In this document: positions 13,250 to 21,290 of the stretch, piece after piece
How the letters are laid out: each line of letters starts with the position of its first letter
Position numbering within the stretch: the first letter of the stretch is position 1
Origin: a virus
Virus record (IMG/VR): IMGVR_UViG_3300017971_000280
Location: 1 to 64,000 of that record
Reading direction: 5' to 3' (one strand)
DNA: 64,000 nt
Translations under genes and position numbers: made by a program
Notes under the pieces: model-generated
The model's database searches: none
Seen by the model: the letters and a program-made list of their open reading frames with translations, nothing else
Told to the model about the DNA's origin: nothing

Positions 13250-13609
13250 ATGGACAAAATCGAGAGACGCTACCATATTTACAAAAATGCACCAAAATGT
13301 CCTGACTGTGGAGTACCTATGGCATATTTATATACTCATATAGCTTCAAACAGAAGTGTTTGGAAATGTAGAAAATGTAATGTCAGAGAAGAGGTTACTC
13401 ACGGTTATCCAGAAGACGATGGTGACCCTAGTAAACGGACGATGATATTCGTAGTCACATTAGATTGCGAATATATTATTGTGCCTGGAGATAATTATGG
13501 AGATAGAAGAGTTAGAGAAAATTATCTCAGGTTTAAGGATAAACAAACCGAAATTTCGGGGAGAGGAAGTAGAGAACAAGTCTCTGCCGTTTATGCTCTC
13601 CACATTTAG
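13250..13609 (+). CDS. Zinc-ribbon hypothetical protein, 119 aa, unusual 3' overlap
   Basis: Residues 17-43 contain CPDCG and WKCRKCN separated by about 20 residues, a clear zinc ribbon. The ribosome site is weak (GGCGGACC, nine bases back). The last 113 nt overlap the next gene in another frame. The last 35 residues (basic, low hydrophobicity) read less like a folded protein than the other frame does, so this gene may once have ended earlier. Confidence 0.5.
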   Translation: MDKIERRYHIYKNAPKCPDCGVPMAYLYTHIASNRSVWKCRKCNVREEVTHGYPEDDGDPSKRTMIFVVTLDCEYIIVPGDNYGDRRVRENYLRFKDKQTEISGRGSREQVSAVYALHI

Positions 13610-14081
13610 AGAATTAATAAAAGATGAGATTCCACCAACCCAAGAGGAGTTTATTAATACTTTTAAAACTAAATATCCTGACCTGAAGCTTAGAGGAATA
13701 GTATCGAGATTGAAGAGAGCTTACTTGTCCTACATTCGGGAGTACCATTTAGGGTATCTATTAAAGAAGCACTTCAAGAAGGTTCTATATGACGAAAAGA
13801 CTGATATAGCGGGTGTGGATTATGTAATCTATTATCGTGGTATCAAGTTTAATATTCATGCTTATGTTAACACTGAGAATGGTAAGTACTGGAGAGAAGT
13901 TAAGAATGGTAGACATAAGTTTCGTGGTGAACACTTAGATATACCTATGGATTTAGATAAGGGTAAACGTTGTGGCAAACTCATTCTTTATACAGATGAC
14001 CACGTAAAAAAGCTGAAAGAAGAAATGGGAAAAATTGCTGATAAGAGATACCCTAAAAAGGAGAAAACCAGTGGTCTGTGA
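13497..14081 (+). CDS. Hypothetical basic protein, 194 aa, weak PD-(D/E)XK-like pattern
   Basis: ATG with TGGAG eight bases upstream. The N-terminal 100 residues are helical and basic. The C-terminal half has GVDYVIYYRGIKFNIHAYVN and then YWREVKNGRHKFRG, roughly the D-x(n)-hydrophobic strand-x-K layout of restriction-like nucleases, though the acidic residue before the Lys is not placed convincingly. A DNA-processing role is possible but unproven. A shorter start near 13593 would remove the overlap with the previous gene but has no ribosome site. Confidence 0.6.
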   Translation: MEIEELEKIISGLRINKPKFRGEEVENKSLPFMLSTFRELIKDEIPPTQEEFINTFKTKYPDLKLRGIVSRLKRAYLSYIREYHLGYLLKKHFKKVLYDEKTDIAGVDYVIYYRGIKFNIHAYVNTENGKYWREVKNGRHKFRGEHLDIPMDLDKGKRCGKLILYTDDHVKKLKEEMGKIADKRYPKKEKTSGL

Positions 14082-14139
14082 CATTCTAACAAAAAATTTA
14101 GCTTCGGTTGTGACATTCCGAAAGACCATTGGCAAAAGT

Positions 14140-14202
14140 GATCTTAATAAGATCATAAGATCAGATCTAAACATTGATCCTAACTGATCTATGATCTTGA
14201 TC
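14140..14202 (+). repeat. Cluster of eight GATC sites in an intergenic region
   Basis: GATC begins at 14140, 14151, 14159, 14164, 14176, 14186, 14193 and 14199, within 63 bp. The gap 14082-14216 also has the direct repeat TGTGACATTC (about 14078 and 14110). The right end, TTGATCAGGCAGGG, resembles the right end of the 46-bp element (GATCGATCAGGG). GATC is rare in the rest of the window. Candidates are a Dam-sensitive switch, an origin or an operator. Confidence 0.8.
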
Positions 14203-14216
14203 AGGCAGGGAAGGAC

Positions 14217-14438
14217 ATGGGCGAGGAAATTACCAAACAGGATATAATAAAAGCTTTAAAAAAGCATCGGAGAGAAATCACTTCAATTATCAACGGTTTA
14301 GAACAACTTGATGAGACTGATGACAGGAGTTTTAATCGAGTGGTTGTTCAAAAGATAATATTTACCCTGTTTGAGTTTGTTGATACGTTCGTTGGTACAG
14401 AAATTAATATCCACAATTTTATGAAGAGGAGAGGATAA
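14217..14438 (+). CDS. Hypothetical helical protein, 73 aa
   Basis: ATG with GGGAAGGAC upstream, directly after the GATC cluster. The product is helical: KQDIIKALKKHRREITSIIN, then LFEFVDTFVGTEI. It may be a small DNA-binding or dimeric regulatory protein, but no helix-turn-helix is certain. Its stop overlaps the next ATG. Confidence 0.55.
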   Translation: MGEEITKQDIIKALKKHRREITSIINGLEQLDETDDRSFNRVVVQKIIFTLFEFVDTFVGTEINIHNFMKRRG

Positions 14439-14707
14439 TGGATTGTTATTTGAAGAAAGAATTACCAGAAGAGCACGCAAGTATGCGAGACCCTAGATAC
14501 GAAAATATTGTGTTCATGTGTCCAGTTTTTGAGCGTCAAATTTGTATGTGGTGTTGTCTCCATGTTCGTGATGTTTCAAACCCATTAAGTAGAAACTACG
14601 CTACTGACCACCACCCAACTTATGCTGTTAAAGCACCAGAAATTTCTGGAAGAAATCTTGATAGTATTTGGGAAACTTGTGCTCGTTGTCATAACGTACA
14701 GGCTTGA
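14438..14707 (+). CDS. Cys-rich hypothetical protein, 89 aa
   Basis: ATG preceded by AGAGGAGAGGATA and overlapping the previous stop. Eight Cys: C4, CPVF, CMWCCLHV and at the end CARCHN, which could form two metal sites with nearby His residues. The middle is polar. It ends over the -35 box of the promoter at 14704. Function unknown. Confidence 0.6.
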   Translation: MDCYLKKELPEEHASMRDPRYENIVFMCPVFERQICMWCCLHVRDVSNPLSRNYATDHHPTYAVKAPEISGRNLDSIWETCARCHNVQA

Positions 14708-14732
14708 CAACTAAGGGTTTGTATGGTATAAT
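14704..14732 (+). promoter_or_regulatory. Rightward sigma70-like promoter
   Basis: GGCTTGACAACT, 17-bp spacer, TATAAT (14727-14732) with TATGG before it. The ATG of the following gene (14731-14733) overlaps the -10 box, so a transcript from here starts inside that gene and would mainly serve the ClpP-like gene and the nucleotide-metabolism genes after it. Confidence 0.85.
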
Positions 14733-14928
14733 GGAAGTAGACAGGTTAAAAAGACAAACCAAAGAACTGAGAGAGAAAACTGCTGAACTTTCGTCTCCTG
14801 GGTTCTCTTATTATGAACAGGAGCTTATTAGGAGAGTTATAAAAGCTGTTCTTCCTCAGATGACCGACAATACCGATATTAGTACAGCAAAAGAAATTCT
14901 TAAAAGGACGGAATGGTTGGATGGATGA
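14731..14928 (+). CDS. Hypothetical coiled protein, 65 aa
   Basis: The frame MEVDRLKRQTKELREKTAEL is a charged helix followed by two shorter helices. The ATG falls inside the -10 of the promoter at 14704-14732, so this gene must be read from upstream transcripts or from an internal start. It overlaps the ClpP-like gene by 8 nt. No family recognised. Confidence 0.45.
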   Translation: MEVDRLKRQTKELREKTAELSSPGFSYYEQELIRRVIKAVLPQMTDNTDISTAKEILKRTEWLDG

Positions 14929-15499
14929 AGAGCTTTTAGTTGTAACAGAATTTGAGCGTAGAAAATTAAGAGAGAATAGAGTAGTAGTGGTTAGTGGGGA
15001 TATTGATTCTGGTGGTGCTCATGAGTTTATAAACGATATTCATGTGTTACTGCAAGAAGAATCAAAAGAACCGATTACAGTTATTATAGCATCACCTGGT
15101 GGAGAAGCGTTTTCAGGATTTGCAATGGTGAGAGCTATAAAATTGGCACAAAAGCAAGGAATCAGGGTTATTGGTAATGTTCATGGTTACGCATGTTCTA
15201 TGGCTTTCTTCCTATTACAAGTCTGTGATGAGAGAATCATGGGTAAGTTAGATGTTTTGATGGCTCATGGTATTACTACTGGTTTTACTGGCGACATGAA
15301 GAATATTGAGGCAGAGACAAAGTTACTAACATACTGGCACACCGAGTGGGCGGAGTTGGTTGCTAAGAGATGTGTTGGTGATTACACAGAATCAGGTTTC
15401 TGGTTTGAAATATTCAGAGACAACACTCCTCAGTGGTATACTGCTGGAGAATGTAAAGAAATGGGGTTAATTGATAAGATTGATGACTCAGACAATTAA
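14921..15499 (+). CDS. ClpP-like serine protease, 192 aa
   Basis: ClpP peptidases form a barrel that degrades unfolded or tagged proteins delivered by an AAA+ unfoldase; phage members can also act in head maturation. The oxyanion-loop motif ASPGGEAFSG (57-66), the nucleophile in GYACSMAFF (S93) and the His in LMAHG (H116) all follow the ClpP/SppA pattern at normal spacing. Length fits (about 195-200). It sits with dUTPase and ribonucleotide reductase, not with capsid genes, which argues for general proteolysis rather than prohead processing. No Clp ATPase is in this window, so it would need a host or distant phage partner. Confidence 0.85.
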   Translation: MDEELLVVTEFERRKLRENRVVVVSGDIDSGGAHEFINDIHVLLQEESKEPITVIIASPGGEAFSGFAMVRAIKLAQKQGIRVIGNVHGYACSMAFFLLQVCDERIMGKLDVLMAHGITTGFTGDMKNIEAETKLLTYWHTEWAELVAKRCVGDYTESGFWFEIFRDNTPQWYTAGECKEMGLIDKIDDSDN

Positions 15500-15917
15500 A
15501 ATTAAGAAAATTCACCCAAAAGCAATTGTACCAAAGATAGCCACGAAGGACTCAGCTTGTTTTGACTTGTATTCTTGTGAGGAGTTTGTTCTTTATAATG
15601 GTTACTTCCATATGACAAAAACTGGAATAATTATGGAAATACCTCAAGGATTTCATGTGGAGGTTTACAGTAGAAGCGGCATGGCAAAGAAAGGTATCAT
15701 CATACCTAACGCACCTGGAATTGTTGATTCTGATTACAGGGGTGAAGCTATGGTGATGTTATATGGACTTTTTATGAAGAAGCATGAACTGTTCCAAGTG
15801 GGGAGTAGAGTTGCTCAATGTAGGCTTGTTAAGAATGTTGATACACACTTTCAAGTGGTCAGCAAACTTTCAGAGACTAAGCGTGGTTCTGGTGGATTCG
15901 GTTCTACTGGAAAATAG
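15483..15917 (+). CDS. dut: dUTP diphosphatase (trimeric dUTPase), 144 aa
   Basis: Hydrolyses dUTP to dUMP and pyrophosphate, keeping uracil out of DNA and supplying dTMP synthesis. All five motifs are present in order: DSACFDLYS, SRSGMAKKG, GIVDSDYRGE with the catalytic Asp, RVAQCRLV, and the Gly-rich C-terminal arm RGSGGFGSTG. The length is normal. I use the ATG at 15483 (MTQTIKIK), which overlaps the ClpP-like gene by 17 nt. Confidence 0.93.
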   Translation: MTQTIKIKKIHPKAIVPKIATKDSACFDLYSCEEFVLYNGYFHMTKTGIIMEIPQGFHVEVYSRSGMAKKGIIIPNAPGIVDSDYRGEAMVMLYGLFMKKHELFQVGSRVAQCRLVKNVDTHFQVVSKLSETKRGSGGFGSTGK

Positions 15918-15926
15918 GAGAGGATT

Positions 15927-16403
15927 ATGGGAAAACAATATGAAGTCTATCTGGCGGGAAGGATAGCTAATCTTAGTTATGATGAAGCTATGGCAGACCG
16001 AGATGAGATGATTAACAAATTAAATAAAGTGGGGATTAAATGTCGGACTCCAATGCGGGGTAAACAACACCTTGTAGGTACTAAGAAGATTACTGGTGAT
16101 GCGTTTAAGAATGGTTTATCAATACAAGAGGTAATCCAACGAGATTTGAGTGACCTTCGTGAAGTTGACGCAATAGTTATCCTTACTGGTGATGATGCTA
16201 GTTGGGGAACTGCTGGTGAGTTCTACTATTGTACGTGGATTACCAATAAACCATCGGTAGTTATTGCAAAGAATCATGTCGGTGGTTGGGTTGAGCATTA
16301 TGCCACTAGGATTGTTCCCGACTTTGACGAAGCAGTAAAAGTACTGAAGCATTGGAAGAAATATTGGAATAGTAAAGGTTCGGGAATATACGATACGAGG
16401 TAG
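15927..16403 (+). CDS. Nucleoside 2-deoxyribosyltransferase-like protein, 158 aa
   Basis: The N-terminal YLAGRIANLSYDEAMADRDE matches the start of the NDT/DUF4406 fold (Y-L-A-G then R near the base site). Later come RDLSDLREVDAIVI and DDASWGTAGEFYY, with the Asp and the Gly-E pair of the family active site. Such enzymes swap or hydrolyse the base of deoxynucleosides or nucleotides. It lies with dUTPase and ribonucleotide reductase, which supports nucleotide salvage or a modified-base role. Substrate unknown. Confidence 0.75.
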   Translation: MGKQYEVYLAGRIANLSYDEAMADRDEMINKLNKVGIKCRTPMRGKQHLVGTKKITGDAFKNGLSIQEVIQRDLSDLREVDAIVILTGDDASWGTAGEFYYCTWITNKPSVVIAKNHVGGWVEHYATRIVPDFDEAVKVLKHWKKYWNSKGSGIYDTR

Positions 16404-16411
16404 AAAAGCAA

Positions 16412-16723
16412 ATGGAAAATAGATTTGGATGGGGTTCAACTCCCCTGTTACACATATTAAGTGATACTGCTATTGACGCTCCAGGAACGGGCAAGAGAAT
16501 ATGGATTACTGATTTGTTTATAGAGTGTGCTGTTAATACTACTCTAGCTCTTAAAGAACCCGATGGTGGTGAATTTATAACACCAGCAATTAATAAAATA
16601 GACCACACGTTTGATGCACCAATAAAGATAGCTGAGAACAAAGGTGTTGATATTAACAAAACTGGTGCTGGACTGGCTGTTATTATGATTGGTTATTACA
16701 TTGAGGGGGCAGACCATAATTGA
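16412..16723 (+). CDS. Small beta-sandwich protein, possibly structural, 103 aa
   Basis: The sequence is almost all strands: WITDLFIECAVNTTLAL ... TFDAPIKIAENKGVDINK ... GAGLAVIMIGYY. This pattern (a rightmost strand ending G-Y-Y after a lone G-A-G turn) is common in small phage head-fibre or tail-decoration proteins. It lies inside the nucleotide module, which is unusual for a virion protein, so the assignment is only by fold impression. Confidence 0.5.
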   Translation: MENRFGWGSTPLLHILSDTAIDAPGTGKRIWITDLFIECAVNTTLALKEPDGGEFITPAINKIDHTFDAPIKIAENKGVDINKTGAGLAVIMIGYYIEGADHN

Positions 16724-16724
16724 A

Positions 16725-18770
16725 ATGAGGGTAATTAAGAGAGATGGTAGGATTGTTAAATTCAATCCTGATAAGATAGTACTTGCCGTATCAAAAGCGA
16801 TGAAGTCTATTAGTAAGATAGATGACGAAATTGCACAAAGTGTTGCAAACACCGTTACTGATAGCTTAAATGGCAATAAAGAAATATCTGTAGAAGAAAT
16901 TCAGGACAAAGTTGAAGATGCCCTTATTAAATTAGGTGATGCCCAACTAGCTAAGACTTACATCTTATATAGAGCAAAGAGGGCAGAAGTTCGTGGTTTT
17001 AGAGAAGCCATAGGTATTGAAGAGGACACACTTAAATTAGGAGTCAATGCTCTAGCTCTATTAGATAAGAGATACTTGAAAAGTTTCGATGGGAAGAAGG
17101 AATCACCATCACAAATGTTCCGTAGAGTAGCTAATCATGTAGCATCAGTAGAAAAAACTTTTGGTGGTAGCCCCGATTATTGGAGTAAAACTTTTTATAA
17201 TCTAATGGCTAACCAAATATTTTTGCCGAATACACCGTGTCTAGCTAATTCTGGCAATCCAGACTTGAACTACCTGTTTGCTTGTTATGCGTTTGAAGTA
17301 GGTGACTCGATGGAAGAGATACTACAGACGGCGAAGGATTGTGGAATGGTTCAGAAGACAGGTGGTGGAGTTGGTTTAAACATATCAAAACTAAGACCCG
17401 CTGGTGACAAGGTAAAGACTACTGAAGGTGTTGCTAGTGGACCTATTGACTTTATGCGAATTTATGATACGGTGAGTGATGTTATCAAGCAAGGTGGTAT
17501 TAGACGTGGTGGTAATTTGGGGTTACTACTAATCAATCACCCTGACATAATTGATTTTATAAAATGTAAGAATGATGAAACCAGATTAAATAATTTTAAT
17601 ATTTCAGTCGCTATCACTGACGAGTTTATGCGTTGTGTAAAGAATGATAGCGATTTTCCTTTAATAAACCCCAAGAGTGGGGAAGTGGTTCAAAATGTTA
17701 ATTCTAGGCATCTGTTTAGGTTTATCGCTGAATCTGCTTGGAGAAACGGAGAGCCTGGATTTGTATTTTGGGACAAAATTGAACAAGACAACCCAACCCC
17801 AAAGCAAGGACACCTTATAAAGAACTTGTGCGGAGAGCAGGACTTACTACCATATGAGGCATGCGTTCTAGGTTCTATTAACCTAGTAAAGTTTGTTGAG
17901 GATGGTCAAATTGTATATAACTCACTGAGAAAGGTTGTTCATCACGCTGTCAGATTTCTTGATGATGTTATAAATGCTTCAGATTATCCTCTGGTAACCA
18001 TTCGTGATAAGGTCTTACAAAACAGAAAGATAGGTTTAGGTGTGATGGGATTCGCTAATTTGCTACTGGTACTTGGTGTTCCATACGATTCTGAAGAAGC
18101 TGAAAAGATAGCAGAGGAGGTGATGGACTTTGTTAATGTAGAAGCGAGAAAAGCTTCTGCACGTTTGGCTGAGGATCGTGGTGACTTCCCAGGTATCGAA
18201 GATTCTATCATTTCATCACCGCAGAGAAATGCTACTATGACTACTATTGCTCCAACGGGAAGCATAAGCATTATTGCAGAGACATCTAGTGGTATTGAAC
18301 CTATTTTTGCTGTGGTTTATCAGAAGACTAACATTTTGGAGAATAACACATTTTTTGAGGTTAACCCTATTTTTGAAAGGGTTGGTAGACAAGAGGGGTG
18401 GTACTCTCAAGCATTGGTCAATAAGATTATCAGGAATGGTGGTAAGGTGTCAGGTATTCCCGAAGTACCAGAAAAATGGCAGAAAGTTTTCAGGACAGCG
18501 TTGGAGGTTTCTCCTGAGTGGCATGTTAGGATGCAAGCCGCATTTCAACGCCATGTCAATAACTCTATATCAAAGACTATAAATCTACCACACAATGCTA
18601 CAATTGATGATGTCGAGCGAGTTATTAAGCTCGCATATGACATGAACCTCAAAGGGCTTACGGTGTTCCGTAACCAAAGTAGGACTAAGCAAGTTCTCGA
18701 AACACTCTGTGTTGAGTGTGAAGATGATGTTTGTCCTATTCCTCAAGAATTAGTTTCTGAGCTAGAATAG
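16725..18770 (+). CDS. nrdJ: Class II (B12-dependent) ribonucleotide reductase, 681 aa
   Basis: Reduces ribonucleotides to deoxyribonucleotides using adenosylcobalamin. An ATP-cone occupies the first 90 residues (VIKRDGRIVKFNPDKI). Then come FLPNTPCLANSG, TGGGVGLNISKLRPAG, GEQDLLPYEACVLGSINL and APTGSISIIAETSSGIEP, the usual order for NrdJ-type enzymes. The C-terminus ends CVECEDDVCP, the swinging Cys pair. No small subunit gene (nrdB) is nearby, consistent with class II. I start at MRVIKRDG (16725), just after the previous stop. The host or medium would have to supply B12. Confidence 0.9.
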   Translation: MRVIKRDGRIVKFNPDKIVLAVSKAMKSISKIDDEIAQSVANTVTDSLNGNKEISVEEIQDKVEDALIKLGDAQLAKTYILYRAKRAEVRGFREAIGIEEDTLKLGVNALALLDKRYLKSFDGKKESPSQMFRRVANHVASVEKTFGGSPDYWSKTFYNLMANQIFLPNTPCLANSGNPDLNYLFACYAFEVGDSMEEILQTAKDCGMVQKTGGGVGLNISKLRPAGDKVKTTEGVASGPIDFMRIYDTVSDVIKQGGIRRGGNLGLLLINHPDIIDFIKCKNDETRLNNFNISVAITDEFMRCVKNDSDFPLINPKSGEVVQNVNSRHLFRFIAESAWRNGEPGFVFWDKIEQDNPTPKQGHLIKNLCGEQDLLPYEACVLGSINLVKFVEDGQIVYNSLRKVVHHAVRFLDDVINASDYPLVTIRDKVLQNRKIGLGVMGFANLLLVLGVPYDSEEAEKIAEEVMDFVNVEARKASARLAEDRGDFPGIEDSIISSPQRNATMTTIAPTGSISIIAETSSGIEPIFAVVYQKTNILENNTFFEVNPIFERVGRQEGWYSQALVNKIIRNGGKVSGIPEVPEKWQKVFRTALEVSPEWHVRMQAAFQRHVNNSISKTINLPHNATIDDVERVIKLAYDMNLKGLTVFRNQSRTKQVLETLCVECEDDVCPIPQELVSELE

Positions 18771-18888
18771 CAATAAAAGAAACGTTCTTTACTGTGTAAC
18801 TTATACCTGTGTATGATGTTAGAAAATAGCTTAGAAATGGCAAAAATGCCACTGGTCTTCGGGAAACCAATTATATTTGGTGTACTGT

Positions 18889-19173
18889 ATGATCTATAAA
18901 TGTGCGATATGCGAAACTAGAATTTATCGTCCCATGCGTTATTTTTGTTGGAGTTGCTATAAACAATTTAGAGATGACATTCGTGAGAAGAAAGAATGGA
19001 CTAAATTTATGGTTAGCGAGGAATCGAAAAGACGGAGACGGGAGATTAATGCCCCCACGTTTGTTTACTTGGGGAATAAATGGGATATTGATATGGAAGG
19101 TAATCTAATTCGCAAGGACGGTTATCGTTATGGGCAGGAAAAGAAAAGGTCAAGAAGTTCAAGAGAAAATTGA
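18889..19173 (+). CDS. Hypothetical zinc-finger protein, 94 aa
   Basis: The first 25 residues have CAICETRIYRPMRYFCWSC: two Cys pairs, a treble-clef-like zinc site. The following region is strongly basic (ESKRRRREIN) and the C-terminus is basic too, suggesting DNA binding. It overlaps the small-terminase candidate by 44 nt. The ribosome site is weak. The 110-bp gap before it has a short AAAGAA/TTCTTT hairpin at 18777-18791 and a TATGAT without a good -35. Confidence 0.55.
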   Translation: MIYKCAICETRIYRPMRYFCWSCYKQFRDDIREKKEWTKFMVSEESKRRRREINAPTFVYLGNKWDIDMEGNLIRKDGYRYGQEKKRSRSSREN

Positions 19174-19687
19174 ACGGTACTTAGAAGAATACGAGCTTGA
19201 TGAACTTAATCAAGCTAACGATATGGCGGCTCTAACTCAAATGTGCCAAATAGAGGTTAATATAGAGCAGATTCAAAAAGCCCTTAGTGATATAAAAGAC
19301 CCGCTAGAAGAATCAAAAAAGATTAGGGAACTTCAAAGCTCTTTACGTGATGCTAACCAGAGTTGGGTATCTTTGCAGACTGAATTAGGTATTAACAGAA
19401 AAAAGAGGCAGAGCGAGAGCGAGGAAAGTCCATTACAGTATATTGAAAGACTTCAAGACCTTGGTAAAAAATTTATAAATGTTAGACTGAAGAAGCTAGT
19501 GTGTCCGAAATGTGGACAAGTTTTGGGTAAGTATTTTTTCTATGTGACTGATAAAGGTGAAAAAGGGTCAATAGAGAGTGAAACTAAACCAATCGAACCA
19601 TATAAATATACCGTTCGTCACGAATGCTGGAAGTGTGGAGAGATGGCTGAAGAGTCTAATGAAGATTTCGTGGTTGTTCAAAGATGA
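19130..19687 (+). CDS. Small terminase subunit candidate, with zinc ribbon, 185 aa
   Basis: It overlaps the start of the large terminase gene by 4 nt, where a small terminase belongs. The N-terminal 110 residues are coiled coil and helices with a basic start (GRKRKGQEVQEKIERYL). The C-terminal third has CPKCGQVLG and HECWKCGE, a zinc ribbon. Small terminases bind packaging sites and form rings. The zinc ribbon is not typical, so this is a positional call. Confidence 0.6.
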   Translation: MGRKRKGQEVQEKIERYLEEYELDELNQANDMAALTQMCQIEVNIEQIQKALSDIKDPLEESKKIRELQSSLRDANQSWVSLQTELGINRKKRQSESEESPLQYIERLQDLGKKFINVRLKKLVCPKCGQVLGKYFFYVTDKGEKGSIESETKPIEPYKYTVRHECWKCGEMAEESNEDFVVVQR

Positions 19688-21276
19688 AGGAAAAAGTAAC
19701 ACTTAGCGAGGGAGACCTAGCTGTATTAGAGATAATGGAAGACCCTGTTCTATTTAGTGAGTTCATCAGAACCACTGATGAGGAGATAGACCAAGGTATG
19801 GGTTGGCATTATGACAACTACCAACGAAAAATGTTGATTGATAGCTCTAATTACATTAGTATAGCCACTGGTCGTACTACTGGTAAAACTGCCAGCATGG
19901 AGACCAAAATTGTTCATACTGCTGTTTCAAATATGTACAAGAAAGCTAGTGCTAATGAGATATTATTGGTAGTTCAGAACAAATCACAGCTAGAACCAGT
20001 GTTTTTGCGTCTTATTAACTTTTTCAGACGACATCATTTATTAAAACACTTTGTTGATAGATTTGGTGTTAACATGTCAAGTCATGAGATAAGACTTTTG
20101 AATGGTGCTTTGATAAGGTGCAGAATTGTTGGTTCTACGGCAGATAGCAATGTTATTGGTCTTCACGTTCCATGTATATATGTTGATGAGGGTCAGGTGT
20201 TCAACTATACGGCATGGAATTCTCTAATGCAGTGTTTGACCACGTGGGATGAAGGGTTTAACTTGTGGGTTAGCGGTGTTCCGAATGGTCTTCGTGAGAA
20301 GAACGTTTTATTCGAATGTGACCAATTAGATGAAAAATTCTCACGTCATAACGTGTCAAGATTAAGTAGTGTTAGATACACGAAGGAACAGCACGCTTTT
20401 GACCTTAAACAGTATGGTGGAGAAAACGGTGATGACTACGTTCACTTAGTTCTTGGCGAACATGGCTCACCAGCTTTCTCAGTGTTTGATAGAAAATTGA
20501 TGCTGATAGAGGATTATCCTGTAACGGTGTCTATTTTAAATAATGTCTCCTTAGAACAACACGGTGGACAGTACAACGAACTTCTAAGAGCACCAGACCT
20601 GTCTGCTGATATACAGAAGAAGCACGATTTGATAATAGCTGGAATAGATGCTGGTTTTTCTAATGACCCCACTATCATTACTATTTTGTGGAGAGATAGG
20701 GAATCTTTAGTATGGAGAGAATTTGTTCGGTTTGAATTGAGGAGAATTAAGTATCCAATACAAGCTAAGATAATTGACTGGTTGGATACAATCTATAGAT
20801 TCAATATGATAACTATTGATGCTGGACACTCTGGTTTAGCATTATGTCAAATTCTACAGGATGACACTGGAGAGTTTAAGGGTAAGAATTTTATTAAGAG
20901 ATTAATTCCAGTTGACTTCCAAGCAAATGTTGTAACTGGATATGATGAAGATGAGAAAGAGATAAAAGATAGGGTAAGGAAGTTTACAATCCAGACATTA
21001 CAGAAGTGGAGTCAAAACGACCAAATCATTGCTTTTAGTTCACAGGATGATGATGTTATTTCAGAACTTGAGAGAGTTGGGTTCACTAGAGACATGCTTG
21101 GTCAACCTAAGTTCTTTGTATATTCACCACAAGGTGGACAGAAAGGTGAAGACCACTTATTAGCTTCACTGCTAACGTGGGTGTATGGATATTATTATAA
21201 GTATTACTCTCCTGAAAAACCAAATAGTAAGGGTAAATATAGTGATTTAGCCAAGGGTGGTTGGTTTGTTCGGTAG
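19684..21276 (+). CDS. terL: Terminase large subunit, 530 aa
   Basis: DNA packaging motor and nuclease. Walker A is GRTTGKT (63-69), Walker B CIYVDEGQ (164-171), followed by a coupling motif region WVSGVPNG. The C-terminal nuclease has three acidic sites: AGIDAGFSNDP, MITIDAGHSG and KGEDHLLAS, as in RNase H-like terminases. The length is typical (450-600). It is co-translated with the gene before it and precedes the portal gene. Confidence 0.95.
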   Translation: MKEKVTLSEGDLAVLEIMEDPVLFSEFIRTTDEEIDQGMGWHYDNYQRKMLIDSSNYISIATGRTTGKTASMETKIVHTAVSNMYKKASANEILLVVQNKSQLEPVFLRLINFFRRHHLLKHFVDRFGVNMSSHEIRLLNGALIRCRIVGSTADSNVIGLHVPCIYVDEGQVFNYTAWNSLMQCLTTWDEGFNLWVSGVPNGLREKNVLFECDQLDEKFSRHNVSRLSSVRYTKEQHAFDLKQYGGENGDDYVHLVLGEHGSPAFSVFDRKLMLIEDYPVTVSILNNVSLEQHGGQYNELLRAPDLSADIQKKHDLIIAGIDAGFSNDPTIITILWRDRESLVWREFVRFELRRIKYPIQAKIIDWLDTIYRFNMITIDAGHSGLALCQILQDDTGEFKGKNFIKRLIPVDFQANVVTGYDEDEKEIKDRVRKFTIQTLQKWSQNDQIIAFSSQDDDVISELERVGFTRDMLGQPKFFVYSPQGGQKGEDHLLASLLTWVYGYYYKYYSPEKPNSKGKYSDLAKGGWFVR

Positions 21277-21290
21277 AGTGGAGTTTTACA

